Positions 1-7,156 of a DNA stretch of 64,000 nt are shown here, in pieces (the stretch's first letter is position 1; every line of letters starts with the position of its first letter). A model generated the notes under the pieces. It was given only the letters and a program-made list of their open reading frames with translations. It was not told the DNA's origin and did not search any database. Position numbers and translations under genes: made by a program. The stretch spans positions 122,008 to 186,007 of the forward strand of contig CAIVKC010000024.1 in assembly GCA_903906365.1 (NCBI GenBank), in the 5' to 3' direction. The DNA is from an uncultured Bacteroidota bacterium. GTDB lineage: Bacteria; Bacteroidota; Bacteroidia; Chitinophagales; Chitinophagaceae.

Positions 1-1384
1 AAAAAATGGCTTTTCCGAGCTGCGCACCATTGTTTTTTATAATTCCGAGTTTGGCGATCTTGTTAAATCGGCTCATGCCTATTTCCATGGCCTTGTGGTC
101 CAGTACCACAAACATGCCCTCTACCATCACGACGGCTCCATCTATAATGATCCCAAAATCCACCGCTCCCAGCGAAAGCAGGTTGGCCGACATGCCCATC
201 AGGTGCAGGCATATAAATGCAAATAACAGGGCCATGGGTATGATTATGGACACGATCAGGGTAGTACGCCAATTGAACATGAATAGCGATACCAGCAGGG
301 TTACCAGAAGAATGCCCTCTATGAGATTATGTAACACGGTGTGGGTAGCATATTCTATGAGATCAGACCGGTCATAGTAAGGGACAATACGGGTATCTCC
401 GGGGAGGATATAATTGTTGAGTTTGTCCACTTTTGCCTTGATGGCCTTGACCACTTCGGTGGGATTTTCCCCTTTCCTCATAACAATGATGGCTTCAACC
501 ACATCAGGTTCGTCGGTGACAACCCTTTTGCCGGAGGAATCCCGCAGGCCGTCCGATCTGGCTACCCATCCCAGTCTGGGCAGGTTGGAAATTTCTACCT
601 GGGCTACATCCTTAACCAGGACGGGAACCCCGTTGGTATTTGTAACAACTATGTTTTTGATTTCGTTGATGTCATTGAGCAGGCCGATACCCCTCACTAC
701 ATAGGCCTGGTTATTTTCAATGATCATATCACCCCCGATATTAATATTGGTTTTCTGAACCGCTGTGAAAACATCCAGGGGGGTGATACCCAGGGAGGTG
801 AGTTTGCCCGGATCCACCTGAATTTCATAGGTCTTGGTTTTGCCTCCAAAACTATTGATGTCACCAACTCCGGGAACAGATCTCAGCTGACGGTCGATAA
901 CCCAGTCCTGAATCGTCTTAAGTTCCCTTACGTCTCGCACACTGCTTCGTATGGAATACCGGAAGATCTCCCCGGTGGGGCCGGTTGGAGGCTGCACGGC
1001 GGGCACTACGCTGGCCGGAAGGCTTGCATTACTGAGCAGGTTCATCACCTGCTGCCTGGCCTGGGGGTCTTTTACTTCGTCATCAAATATCAATTTGACA
1101 AAGGATAAGCCGAAGATGGTCGTTGACCGCAGGCTGATCTTGTTCTGCACCGGGTTCATGGCAATCTCGATGGGGATCGTAACGAATTTCTCCACCTCTT
1201 CGGCGCTTCTGCCGGGCCATTGGGTAATGATGGTAATTTCAGTATTGGTTACATCAGGAAAAGCCTCTATGGGCATGTTCTTGAAAGTAATGACTCCCCA
1301 GATCAGCAGTGCCAGTGACGCAAATAAAATGAAGTACTTATTCTTTAGTGAAAAGGCAATTATTTTCTTAAGTAACTTATTCAT
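1..1384 (-). CDS. czcA: CzcA-type heavy-metal efflux RND pump, N-terminal part
   Basis: About 461 residues are visible from the ATG at 1384; the rest lies beyond the left edge. The protein is the inner-membrane proton-driven pump of a tripartite efflux system that moves divalent metal ions out of the cell. It has an N-terminal transmembrane helix (residues about 10-30), the periplasmic porter region and the start of the central helix bundle. Around residues 406-420 it reads DFGIIIDGAVVMVE, the helix-4 signature DFG-x3-DGA associated in the HME-RND family with Co/Zn/Cd pumps rather than the Cu/Ag CusA group. It is last in a minus-strand operon after the TolC-like protein and the adaptor, 22 bp from the adaptor stop. 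The exact metal is inferred. Confidence 0.93.
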   Translation of the reverse strand, partial: MNKLLKKIIAFSLKNKYFILFASLALLIWGVITFKNMPIEAFPDVTNTEITIITQWPGRSAEEVEKFVTIPIEIAMNPVQNKISLRSTTIFGLSFVKLIFDDEVKDPQARQQVMNLLSNASLPASVVPAVQPPTGPTGEIFRYSIRSSVRDVRELKTIQDWVIDRQLRSVPGVGDINSFGGKTKTYEIQVDPGKLTSLGITPLDVFTAVQKTNINIGGDMIIENNQAYVVRGIGLLNDINEIKNIVVTNTNGVPVLVKDVAQVEISNLPRLGWVARSDGLRDSSGKRVVTDEPDVVEAIIVMRKGENPTEVVKAIKAKVDKLNNYILPGDTRIVPYYDRSDLIEYATHTVLHNLIEGILLVTLLVSLFMFNWRTTLIVSIIIPMALLFAFICLHLMGMSANLLSLGAVDFGIIIDGAVVMVEGMFVVLDHKAMEIGMSRFNKIAKLGIIKNNGAQLGKAIF

Positions 1385-1406
1385 CTTCCAATAGAATTGG
1401 GTGCAA

Positions 1407-2516
1407 CTAACTGTTTAACGCGTCATATATCAGTATGGCTTGTGAGGATATGATGAGGTCTCCTTCGTTTATTCCAGAGGCAATAAAAGTTTTGTCTCCA
1501 TTGGTACTCAGAATCTGGACAGGCGTTATCCGGACGTCCGTACGATTTTTGAAGACAAGTACATAATATTGACTATGATCAAATATCAATGCGGTTTTAG
1601 GGATACAAAGTGACTGCACGTTCTCCGGGTTGGTTACCGTTACGCTGGCAAACATCTGGGGTTTCAGGCTGTAATCAGCATTATCCAGGGCAATCCTTAC
1701 CTTCATCACCTTATTGGTTGGGTCCAGCACATTCATGATTTTATCCACCCTGCCTTTAAATACTTTTCCGGGATAGGAAAGTGTGGTGACATTGACATTG
1801 TCGCCCATTTTGATGGCCGTGATATTGGATTCATAGACATTGGCCCATACCCAAACATTTTTCAGATCCGAAATGGTAAAGAGGTTATTGCTGTTGTCTG
1901 CCCGGATGGTGGTATTGTTATTGACCAGTTTTTCAACCAGGAAGCCACTGATAGGCGCAGTCACAGCATATTCCCCCTGCGTATTTCCGCCGTTTATCTT
2001 TAACACCCTGTTGACACGGTTGAGTTCTGATTGAGACTGCTGGACCGCCACTTCAGCATTAAGGGAATCTGTTTTGGAGGCAAGTCCGCTGCTATACATG
2101 TCTTTTGTCTTTTGCAGGTTGGTCTGCGCTATTCTCAAATTGCTTTCTGCGTTCACCAGGTCATTGCTGTATCCTGCCATTTCTGAGCTCTTAATGACAC
2201 CCAGTACCTGCCCCTGCTTCACATAATCCCCAAGCACCACTTTTATATCTTGGATATTACCGCTGACTAGCGGGTATATTTTTCTGACATTATCCTGGTT
2301 AAAATCCACCTGCCCGGTCAGGGTAATGGAATTAACGAGCTGGCATTTTTGGACGGTATCAATCTGGATTGTTTTTATAATGGAATCGGGGATCACATAA
2401 CGCTGCTTTTCTTCCGGCTTTTTATCTGCCTCCGTTTTACATGAATGAAACAAAAGCGGACCCGTAAGCAGGAAAATACAAAAGGTCAGGATTTGTTTTT
2501 TATATGATGCTTGCAT
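1407..2516 (-). CDS. czcB: RND efflux periplasmic adaptor lipoprotein (CzcB-like)
   Basis: Membrane-fusion protein joining the CzcA pump to the outer-membrane channel. I start it at the ATG at 2516 (369 residues) because this gives a lipoprotein signal (MQASYKKQ, hydrophobic stretch, FHSC lipobox with Cys26) and leaves 25 bp after the upstream stop. A longer frame to 2591 would overlap the TolC gene by 50 bp and spoil the signal. A biotinyl-lipoyl-like half motif (GDYVKQGQVLGVI) sits near residues 90-105, followed by a coiled-coil hairpin (about 110-180), a second lipoyl half and the beta-barrel and membrane-proximal domains. I saw no His-rich or Met-rich metal-binding insert. It belongs to the minus-strand operon with the flanking efflux genes. 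Confidence 0.92.
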   Translation of the reverse strand: MQASYKKQILTFCIFLLTGPLLFHSCKTEADKKPEEKQRYVIPDSIIKTIQIDTVQKCQLVNSITLTGQVDFNQDNVRKIYPLVSGNIQDIKVVLGDYVKQGQVLGVIKSSEMAGYSNDLVNAESNLRIAQTNLQKTKDMYSSGLASKTDSLNAEVAVQQSQSELNRVNRVLKINGGNTQGEYAVTAPISGFLVEKLVNNNTTIRADNSNNLFTISDLKNVWVWANVYESNITAIKMGDNVNVTTLSYPGKVFKGRVDKIMNVLDPTNKVMKVRIALDNADYSLKPQMFASVTVTNPENVQSLCIPKTALIFDHSQYYVLVFKNRTDVRITPVQILSTNGDKTFIASGINEGDLIISSQAILIYDALNS

Positions 2517-2541
2517 ATGATCGGTTGAATATTTTACAGGA

Positions 2542-3816
2542 TTAGTTAAAAAAGTTGGTGCCTGTATAAAAGTTGATATCCTCAAAGGCACTTATTCTAT
2601 TGAATTGTATAGAATTCAACTGGAGAATATTCTGTTTATAAGAGTCATAGAAATCCAGGAAATCCAGTATGCTGATATTTCGTTTCTGATAATTTACAAG
2701 CATTTCATGCATAAGCCTGTCAAAATCCCCGGAAAACTTTGGATCTATGGTCTGCAGCATTTTGTCCTGAGCGAATGCCTTCTGCAGGGATCGGTTCACA
2801 TTCTGTTCAACGGTGGCTTCCGTACTTTTCTGTGTCGCTTCGCTGAAGTTGATCATGGCCTTGGCCGATTTGATATTACCCTGGTTTCGGTTAAAGAAGG
2901 GCAGGTCTATAGAGGCGCCGATGCCGACAAAATTGGTAAGGAAACTGCCCTGCTCGTCATACCCCAGCGAAAGGGTGAGATCCGGCACGGCCAGGGCTTT
3001 CTGGTAGCTGTAGGTCAGTTTGTTGATATCCGTATTTGCCCGGGCTATCTGAAGATCGGTTCTGTTCCTGTAGGCGGAATCCATCAGGGTGGTGAGCGGG
3101 TAGGTTCCGGGTTTCAGGGAGGCGGTGGCCGCCGAATCTACCTGGGGTACTACAAATATTCCCGGTTTTACCTGCAATAACAGTTTGAGCTCGCTTTCCA
3201 GGTCGTTAACCTGGTTGACCAGGTCATTATATTCACTTTGAAGGCTGTATAGCTGGGCCCGGATACGGACCACTTCTTTTTCTGCGATATAGCCTTTTCC
3301 CTGCTGCTGGGCAAAGGCATCCACGACCTGCCGCAGGGCTGAGATTTCCTCATCATATACGCCTGCTGACTGCCTTAAGTAATAAATATTGAAAAAATCG
3401 GTCCTGAGAGTATATTTCAGGGTTCTGAGCAGATCGAAAAACTGGTATTCACTCAATCTCGCATTGGCCTGGGCAATTTTTACCTGTTTGTTTCTTTTTC
3501 CCGCCAGCAAAATCAGTTGGGAAAGTCCGGCAGAAGTCTCATCGTTTATGCCCAGGGGGAAAAACCGGTTCAATGTACCGGAATATAGTCCGTGCGATAT
3601 ACTGAAATTGGGGTTAGGCCAGAGTTTTGCCTGCAGGATGAGCGCTTTTTGAGCGTCCACATTGTATTTTTGGGCAAGCAGCAGGAAATTGCTGTCCAGA
3701 AACATTTTCTCCGCATCCACCAGCTTCAGCCTAACGGTATCCATGACCGGCTGCGCCCTCAGATAACCATGGGTAAGGTAAATAACAGTAAAAAATACAA
3801 TCAATCTCTTAAACAT
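2542..3816 (-). CDS. czcC: TolC-family outer-membrane efflux protein (CzcC-like)
   Basis: A 424-residue outer-membrane channel, first gene of the efflux operon. It starts with a signal peptide ending at an Ala-Gln site (HGYLRAQ) and continues as two long amphipathic alpha-helical repeats of the OEP family, rich in Gln, Asn and Leu, with a predicted coiled coil near residues 145-215. The length is normal for the CzcC/CusC group. The start at 3816 is the first ATG after a TAGATTTG promoter element. The site TTAACT-N5-TTAACC lies 67-83 bp upstream and is shared with the kinase operon downstream on the same strand, which suggests control by that regulator. Confidence 0.92.
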   Translation of the reverse strand: MFKRLIVFFTVIYLTHGYLRAQPVMDTVRLKLVDAEKMFLDSNFLLLAQKYNVDAQKALILQAKLWPNPNFSISHGLYSGTLNRFFPLGINDETSAGLSQLILLAGKRNKQVKIAQANARLSEYQFFDLLRTLKYTLRTDFFNIYYLRQSAGVYDEEISALRQVVDAFAQQQGKGYIAEKEVVRIRAQLYSLQSEYNDLVNQVNDLESELKLLLQVKPGIFVVPQVDSAATASLKPGTYPLTTLMDSAYRNRTDLQIARANTDINKLTYSYQKALAVPDLTLSLGYDEQGSFLTNFVGIGASIDLPFFNRNQGNIKSAKAMINFSEATQKSTEATVEQNVNRSLQKAFAQDKMLQTIDPKFSGDFDRLMHEMLVNYQKRNISILDFLDFYDSYKQNILQLNSIQFNRISAFEDINFYTGTNFFN

Positions 3817-3841
3817 AGGTTATTTATTGCTTTTGAGGCTG

Positions 3842-3849
3842 CAAATCTA
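3842..3849 (-). promoter_or_regulatory. Bacteroidota-type -7 element before the efflux operon
   Basis: TAGATTTG on the minus strand matches the Bacteroidota -7 consensus TAnnTTTG exactly and ends 26 bp before the czcC start codon. I see no clear -33 TTTG at the usual 17-20 bp distance, which would fit a promoter needing an activator bound at the repeats upstream (3883-3899). Confidence 0.5.
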
Positions 3850-3882
3850 TCTAATAGCTTCGATATTATAGCTATGCAGGGA

Positions 3883-3899
3883 GGTTAACCCTCAGTTAA
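3883..3899 (-). promoter_or_regulatory. Direct repeat, candidate response-regulator site at the efflux promoter
   Basis: On the minus strand this reads TTAACT-N5-TTAACC: two 6-bp half-sites with an 11-bp period, the usual spacing for OmpR/PhoB-type regulators. It lies 34 bp upstream of the -7 element and 67 bp upstream of the czcC start. A matching TTAACC-N5-TTAACC lies 66 bp upstream of the kinase gene at 6175-6191. The match in sequence, period and distance is seen directly; binding by the regulator at 4146-4838 is inferred. Confidence 0.55.
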
Positions 3900-4145
3900 T
3901 GTTTATTATATATGCGTTATTCCAAAAAAATAGAAATTGGTTATGAACGCATCGTTTTATACTGGCAAACAATTGATTATAAAACAACCCCAAAACCTGA
4001 TCCGGCATCTTACCTTCATTTTGGTTTACTATACGAATACTGCATCAGTGAAAGGAGATTGAACATCGGTGCCCATGAATGCAGGTGCAGAAAAATAATT
4101 TTATTGCAGCCCGCAAGATTCCTATTCATAAATGGAAAGGATCCA

Positions 4146-4838
4146 TTAAGGAACATTGAACCGAAATCCAACCCCATGGATGGTTTCCAGGTTTACCTGG
4201 GGATCCGATTTGAAGTACTTCCGGAGTTTGGTAATGAATACGTCCATGCTTCTTCCCAGGAAGTAATCGTCCTTTCCCCATACATTGAGCAGGACCTCCT
4301 CCCTTTTTAGAATGCAGTTGGAATGCTCACAGAGGAATTTTAGGAGGTCGGCTTCCTTTTGTGTCAGGTTGAAGACTTCTTCCCCAATGGTAAGTTTAAG
4401 GTCCGTATAGGAAAATTTAAGGTTGCCGATGGTAAAAAATACGGCCTGGTCTGAGTGCATTTTTTTGCTTCTGCGCAGAAATACTTCCATGCGCATGAGC
4501 AGTTCCTGCATGCTGAAGGGCTTGATGATATAATCATCTGCCCCGGATGTAAATCCTTTGATTCGGTCCTCCTCCAGGGATTTGGCCGTAATGAAGAGAA
4601 TGGGGACCACATCACTGTGCTGCCTGATTTTTTTGGCTACGGCAAAGCCATCCTTATTGGGCATCATGATATCCAGCAAGCAAATGTCATATTCGTTTTT
4701 GTCAAATTTGTCTATGGCCGTCTGGCCGTCGGGGCATAATACGACTTCATAGCCTGCATCTAAGAGGTTGTCTTTGATCACATATCCCAGGGCAAGATCA
4801 TCTTCTGCCAGTAAAACTTTTGCTTTTGGTGTAGGCAT
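4146..4838 (-). CDS. OmpR-family response regulator
   Basis: A 230-residue two-component regulator: receiver domain (residues about 6-120) with acidic pocket EDD near residue 16, phospho-acceptor Asp in LLDIMMP and the conserved Lys in IIKPFS, followed by a winged-helix DNA-binding domain (about 130-228) ending in GVGFRF. It begins 2 bp after the stop of the histidine kinase, so the two are co-transcribed with the kinase first. The metal efflux operon lies directly downstream on the same strand. This, and the shared repeat upstream of both transcription units, suggests a CzcR/CusR-like role. That role is inferred from context; the domains are clear. Confidence 0.93.
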   Translation of the reverse strand: MPTPKAKVLLAEDDLALGYVIKDNLLDAGYEVVLCPDGQTAIDKFDKNEYDICLLDIMMPNKDGFAVAKKIRQHSDVVPILFITAKSLEEDRIKGFTSGADDYIIKPFSMQELLMRMEVFLRRSKKMHSDQAVFFTIGNLKFSYTDLKLTIGEEVFNLTQKEADLLKFLCEHSNCILKREEVLLNVWGKDDYFLGRSMDVFITKLRKYFKSDPQVNLETIHGVGFRFNVP

Positions 4839-4840
4839 AA

Positions 4841-6109
4841 TTAAAATTTAGTGGGTATGAATAATCGGAACTCAGTACCAATTCCCGGTATGCTGTATAC
4901 TTTTATTTTTCCATCATGGGCGTCAATTATTTTCTTTACAAAGTTCAAACCCAAACCGAACCCTTTGACGTTATGCACGTCCCCGGTTGGTACGCGGTAA
5001 AATTTTTTGAAAATATTCTTTTGATACTTTTTTTCAATGCCAATACCGTTGTCCTTGACTGAAATGTAAAAGTCATGATCTTCCAGGCCGGTCTGTATAA
5101 CAATATGAGGATCTGTGGAATATTTCAAAGCATTTTCCAGCAGGTTAACCACAGCCAGTTCAAGGTGCGCTTTGTCCGCATGAATCTCATGCTGATTGCC
5201 TTCCAGCTTAACTTCAATTTTCGCACCGGTTTGGTCAATAAGGGGCTGCACCTTGCTGAGCGCCTGCTCAATGAGCGTCTGGGTGTTGAGATCCTCTTTT
5301 TCGATGGGCAGCTTCCTGTTTTCGGAGGCAGCAGCCCTCAACAGCCGGGAGACCTGGTTTTGGAGATGTTCGGTCTGGTTCTTGATAATGGCGGTGTACC
5401 TTTCCAGCCGGTTGGGATGCTGCATGATGGCATCCTGGGCCAATACATCCGCCGCGATCTTCATGACAGCCAGGGGTGTCTTGAATTCGTGGGTGAAATT
5501 GTTGACAAAATCCTTCTGGATCTCGGCCAGGAATTTCTGGCGATAAAAATAGAACAGACTGACTGCCAGTCCTATAAGCGCAATAAAGAGCGTCACACTG
5601 CTGATGATCCAGAAATTCATCTGCTGGAGGATGTAGTTGCTGCGGTGCGGGAAATAAAGGAGGATATGGTCATATCGCTGTGAAAAAACAGGGAGGTCGG
5701 TTGCCTGCTGAACCGGGTAGCGGGAGGCCGGGGAGGGAATATATTCTGCGTAAATATAGCGGTTTGAATCGCTGCTGTACGCACCCAGTTTGCAATCGGT
5801 CAAAACGTCAAAGTCCTCGAATTCACGCTGCAGATAAAAGATCAGCGAATCTTTTTGGGGAATGGTATCAGCCTTGAATAAATAATAATTGAGGCCTGGA
5901 TTGTCAATGAGCTGTTGCAAATTCAGGGCCGGATTGTCATTCATCTCAAGGTCTTCAAATACACCGCGGATGCTTTTTACAACATTGTTATTGAATTGTT
6001 TTTCTTCAAAGGAGTACACTTTTTTAAGCCAATACAGCTGCACCATCACAATCAAAGCGATGAGGACCGAAGTCGAAAGCAGTATCCATTTGAGTGTGGA
6101 GGATCGCAT
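4841..6109 (-). CDS. Membrane sensor histidine kinase
   Basis: A 422-residue sensor kinase and partner of the regulator 2 bp downstream. It has an N-terminal transmembrane helix (residues about 8-28), a periplasmic sensor region of about 130 residues with no recognised fold, and a second helix (about 165-190). A dimerisation domain follows with the H-box FTHEFKTPLAVMK (His near residue 208), then the HATPase domain with N box (NLLENALKYS), DNGIGIE and GFGLGLNFVK. The H-box form is typical of Bacteroidota kinases. The start at 6109 follows a -7-like element and the TTAACC repeat. The signal is unknown; a metal ion is plausible from the neighbouring efflux genes. Confidence 0.93.
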   Translation of the reverse strand: MRSSTLKWILLSTSVLIALIVMVQLYWLKKVYSFEEKQFNNNVVKSIRGVFEDLEMNDNPALNLQQLIDNPGLNYYLFKADTIPQKDSLIFYLQREFEDFDVLTDCKLGAYSSDSNRYIYAEYIPSPASRYPVQQATDLPVFSQRYDHILLYFPHRSNYILQQMNFWIISSVTLFIALIGLAVSLFYFYRQKFLAEIQKDFVNNFTHEFKTPLAVMKIAADVLAQDAIMQHPNRLERYTAIIKNQTEHLQNQVSRLLRAAASENRKLPIEKEDLNTQTLIEQALSKVQPLIDQTGAKIEVKLEGNQHEIHADKAHLELAVVNLLENALKYSTDPHIVIQTGLEDHDFYISVKDNGIGIEKKYQKNIFKKFYRVPTGDVHNVKGFGLGLNFVKKIIDAHDGKIKVYSIPGIGTEFRLFIPTKF

Positions 6110-6134
6110 TTGGTCAAAAGTAGTTACTTAAAAT

Positions 6135-6142
6135 GCAAAGTT
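6135..6142 (-). promoter_or_regulatory. Possible -7 element before the kinase gene
   Basis: CAACTTTG on the minus strand matches TAnnTTTG at seven of eight bases. It lies 33 bp from the repeat at 6175-6191, almost the distance (34 bp) seen at the efflux promoter. A perfect match, TACTTTTG at 6115-6122, lies only 5 bp before the ATG and is an alternative. Confidence 0.35.
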
Positions 6143-6174
6143 GCTGCGGTTTATCTTCCCAATGGGACATATAT

Positions 6175-6191
6175 GGTTAAGTAGTGGTTAA
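6175..6191 (-). promoter_or_regulatory. Direct repeat, candidate autoregulatory site of the two-component pair
   Basis: TTAACC-N5-TTAACC on the minus strand with an 11-bp period, starting 66 bp before the kinase ATG. It is the twin of the site upstream of the efflux operon and supports shared control of the two operons. Confidence 0.55.
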
Positions 6192-6335
6192 AACAGCCAG
6201 GGCTCCGTCCCCCCCGATTCCCGCACTGAGGCTTGGATTTCGGGCTCAGTCCAAAAAATATTTTTTGCAAGGGGAGGGTATTTGGATAAATTTATAGTGA
6301 AATTTATTTACTCATAACAAAAAATTATGCCTAGT

Positions 6336-6596
6336 ATGAAAAAAATTATCCTGATTGCAGGTATGCTGCTTGCCTTTGCCGGTTTTTCCTTTGCCCAGAC
6401 AGCTCCTGCCAAACCCGCAGATAAGAAGGCGGCTACTGCAAAAACAGCGGGTCCTACCAAAAAGGATGGAACTGCTGACATGCGCTATAAAGCCAATAAA
6501 GAAGCCGCCAAGACGCCTCCTGTTCACACTAAAAAGGATGGAACTGCTGACAAGCGCTTTAAGGAAAACAAGACTACTCCAGCCAAGAAGGGATAA
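6336..6596 (+). CDS. Small secreted Lys/Ala-rich protein with two KDGTAD repeats
   Basis: An 86-residue protein of unknown function, exported by a clear signal peptide (MKKIILIAGMLLAFAGFSFA, then Gln). I start it at the second ATG (6336) because MKK is the natural signal-peptide start; an ATG three codons earlier is possible. The mature part is disordered and basic. It carries two near-identical units, TKKDGTADMRYKANK and TKKDGTADKRFKENK, separated by a Pro/Ala linker. A terminator-like hairpin follows at 6675-6707. Short proteins with KDG-T-D-R-K-N units occur in Bacteroidota with no known role. It may be a surface, nucleic-acid-binding or metal-binding peptide, but nothing in the sequence decides this. 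Confidence 0.75.
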   Translation: MKKIILIAGMLLAFAGFSFAQTAPAKPADKKAATAKTAGPTKKDGTADMRYKANKEAAKTPPVHTKKDGTADKRFKENKTTPAKKG

Positions 6597-6674
6597 GGGA
6601 GATTGCCGGGAGGTTTGAGCCATAAAAACGGGACCAGCAATTTCCCGTTTACTCTCCGGAAAAGCACATTTTTA

Positions 6675-6707
6675 ACGCAGGGCAGGCACCATGGGCCTGC
6701 CCTGTGT
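6675..6707 (+). terminator. Hairpin terminator after the KDGTAD protein
   Basis: Arms of 13 bp (one G-T wobble) around a 7-nt loop: ACGCAGGGCAGGC pairs with GCCTGCCCTGTGT, followed by a short T-rich stretch. It lies 79 bp after the small secreted gene and before the next small gene. Confidence 0.6.
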
Positions 6708-6744
6708 TTGTAAACAATCTTTATTTGCCTCAAAAAATCCAAAA

Positions 6745-6930
6745 ATGAAACATTTAACATTGGTTCTTGCCCTGTTGGTTGGATTGGTTGCTATGACACA
6801 GGCACAGAGTACCCATCATGGCATCCGCCACCATGGATACCGGCATCACCGTCACCAGATGCACCATGGCCACCCGGGTCATCACGGACACCATGGCCAT
6901 CACCACAGGGGGCATCGCCCGCGCCATTAG
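6745..6930 (+). CDS. Small secreted histidine-rich peptide
   Basis: A 61-residue protein starting at the ATG at 6745, with a signal peptide (MKHLTLVLALLVGLVAMTQA, then QS). The mature peptide of about 40 residues is nearly half histidine, with many HH, HGH and HHR units plus Gly and Arg, and no cysteine. Such peptides bind Zn, Ni or Cu through imidazoles. Its location about 3 kb from a metal efflux operon makes a periplasmic metal buffer an attractive guess, but no homologue is recognised. A strong intrinsic terminator at 6962-6993 ends the transcript, which supports a real gene. Confidence 0.7.
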   Translation: MKHLTLVLALLVGLVAMTQAQSTHHGIRHHGYRHHRHQMHHGHPGHHGHHGHHHRGHRPRH

Positions 6931-6961
6931 CGGCGGCCTGCGCCCGGTACATGTCATTTAC

Positions 6962-6993
6962 AGCCAGTTGCCTGCAGGCACTGGCTTTTTTTT
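6962..6993 (+). terminator. Intrinsic terminator after the histidine-rich gene
   Basis: AGCCAGT pairs with ACTGGCT around an inner palindrome GCCTGCAGGC, followed by a run of eight T. This is a textbook rho-independent terminator. Confidence 0.85.
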
Positions 6994-7156
6994 GCCGGGA
7001 CTTGCCCAACCCGGGTACAAGATATCCCGGTCTGCCTTCAGGTAGATTCCCGCCGGGACCGCCATCATTGGCACTAATCTTGACCTTTAAACCTTTCACC
7101 CTAAAAGAATAGATTTATTCAGAGGCAGGTGTTATTTTGTCACCGATATTTACAAT

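Larger units (their letters stand above)
3817..4145. other. Intergenic region between response regulator and efflux operon
   Basis: This 329-bp gap holds the efflux promoter and the repeat site on its left side. The rest is AT-rich. A plus-strand frame from 3912 runs into the antisense of the response regulator and has no coding features. I see no RNA gene. Confidence 0.6.

Noticed and set aside
2605..3180. 191-codon plus-strand frame opposite the TolC-like gene
   Set aside because: It lies wholly antisense to a clear efflux gene and has no start context or protein features.
3912..4310. 132-codon plus-strand frame between the efflux operon and the response regulator
   Set aside because: Half of it is antisense to the regulator; the free part has no signal or domain and lies over the efflux promoter.
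6820..6930. CRISPR- or tandem-repeat-like pattern of CAT/CAC units
   Set aside because: The repetition comes from histidine codons in one short gene; there are no spaced repeats with unique spacers.
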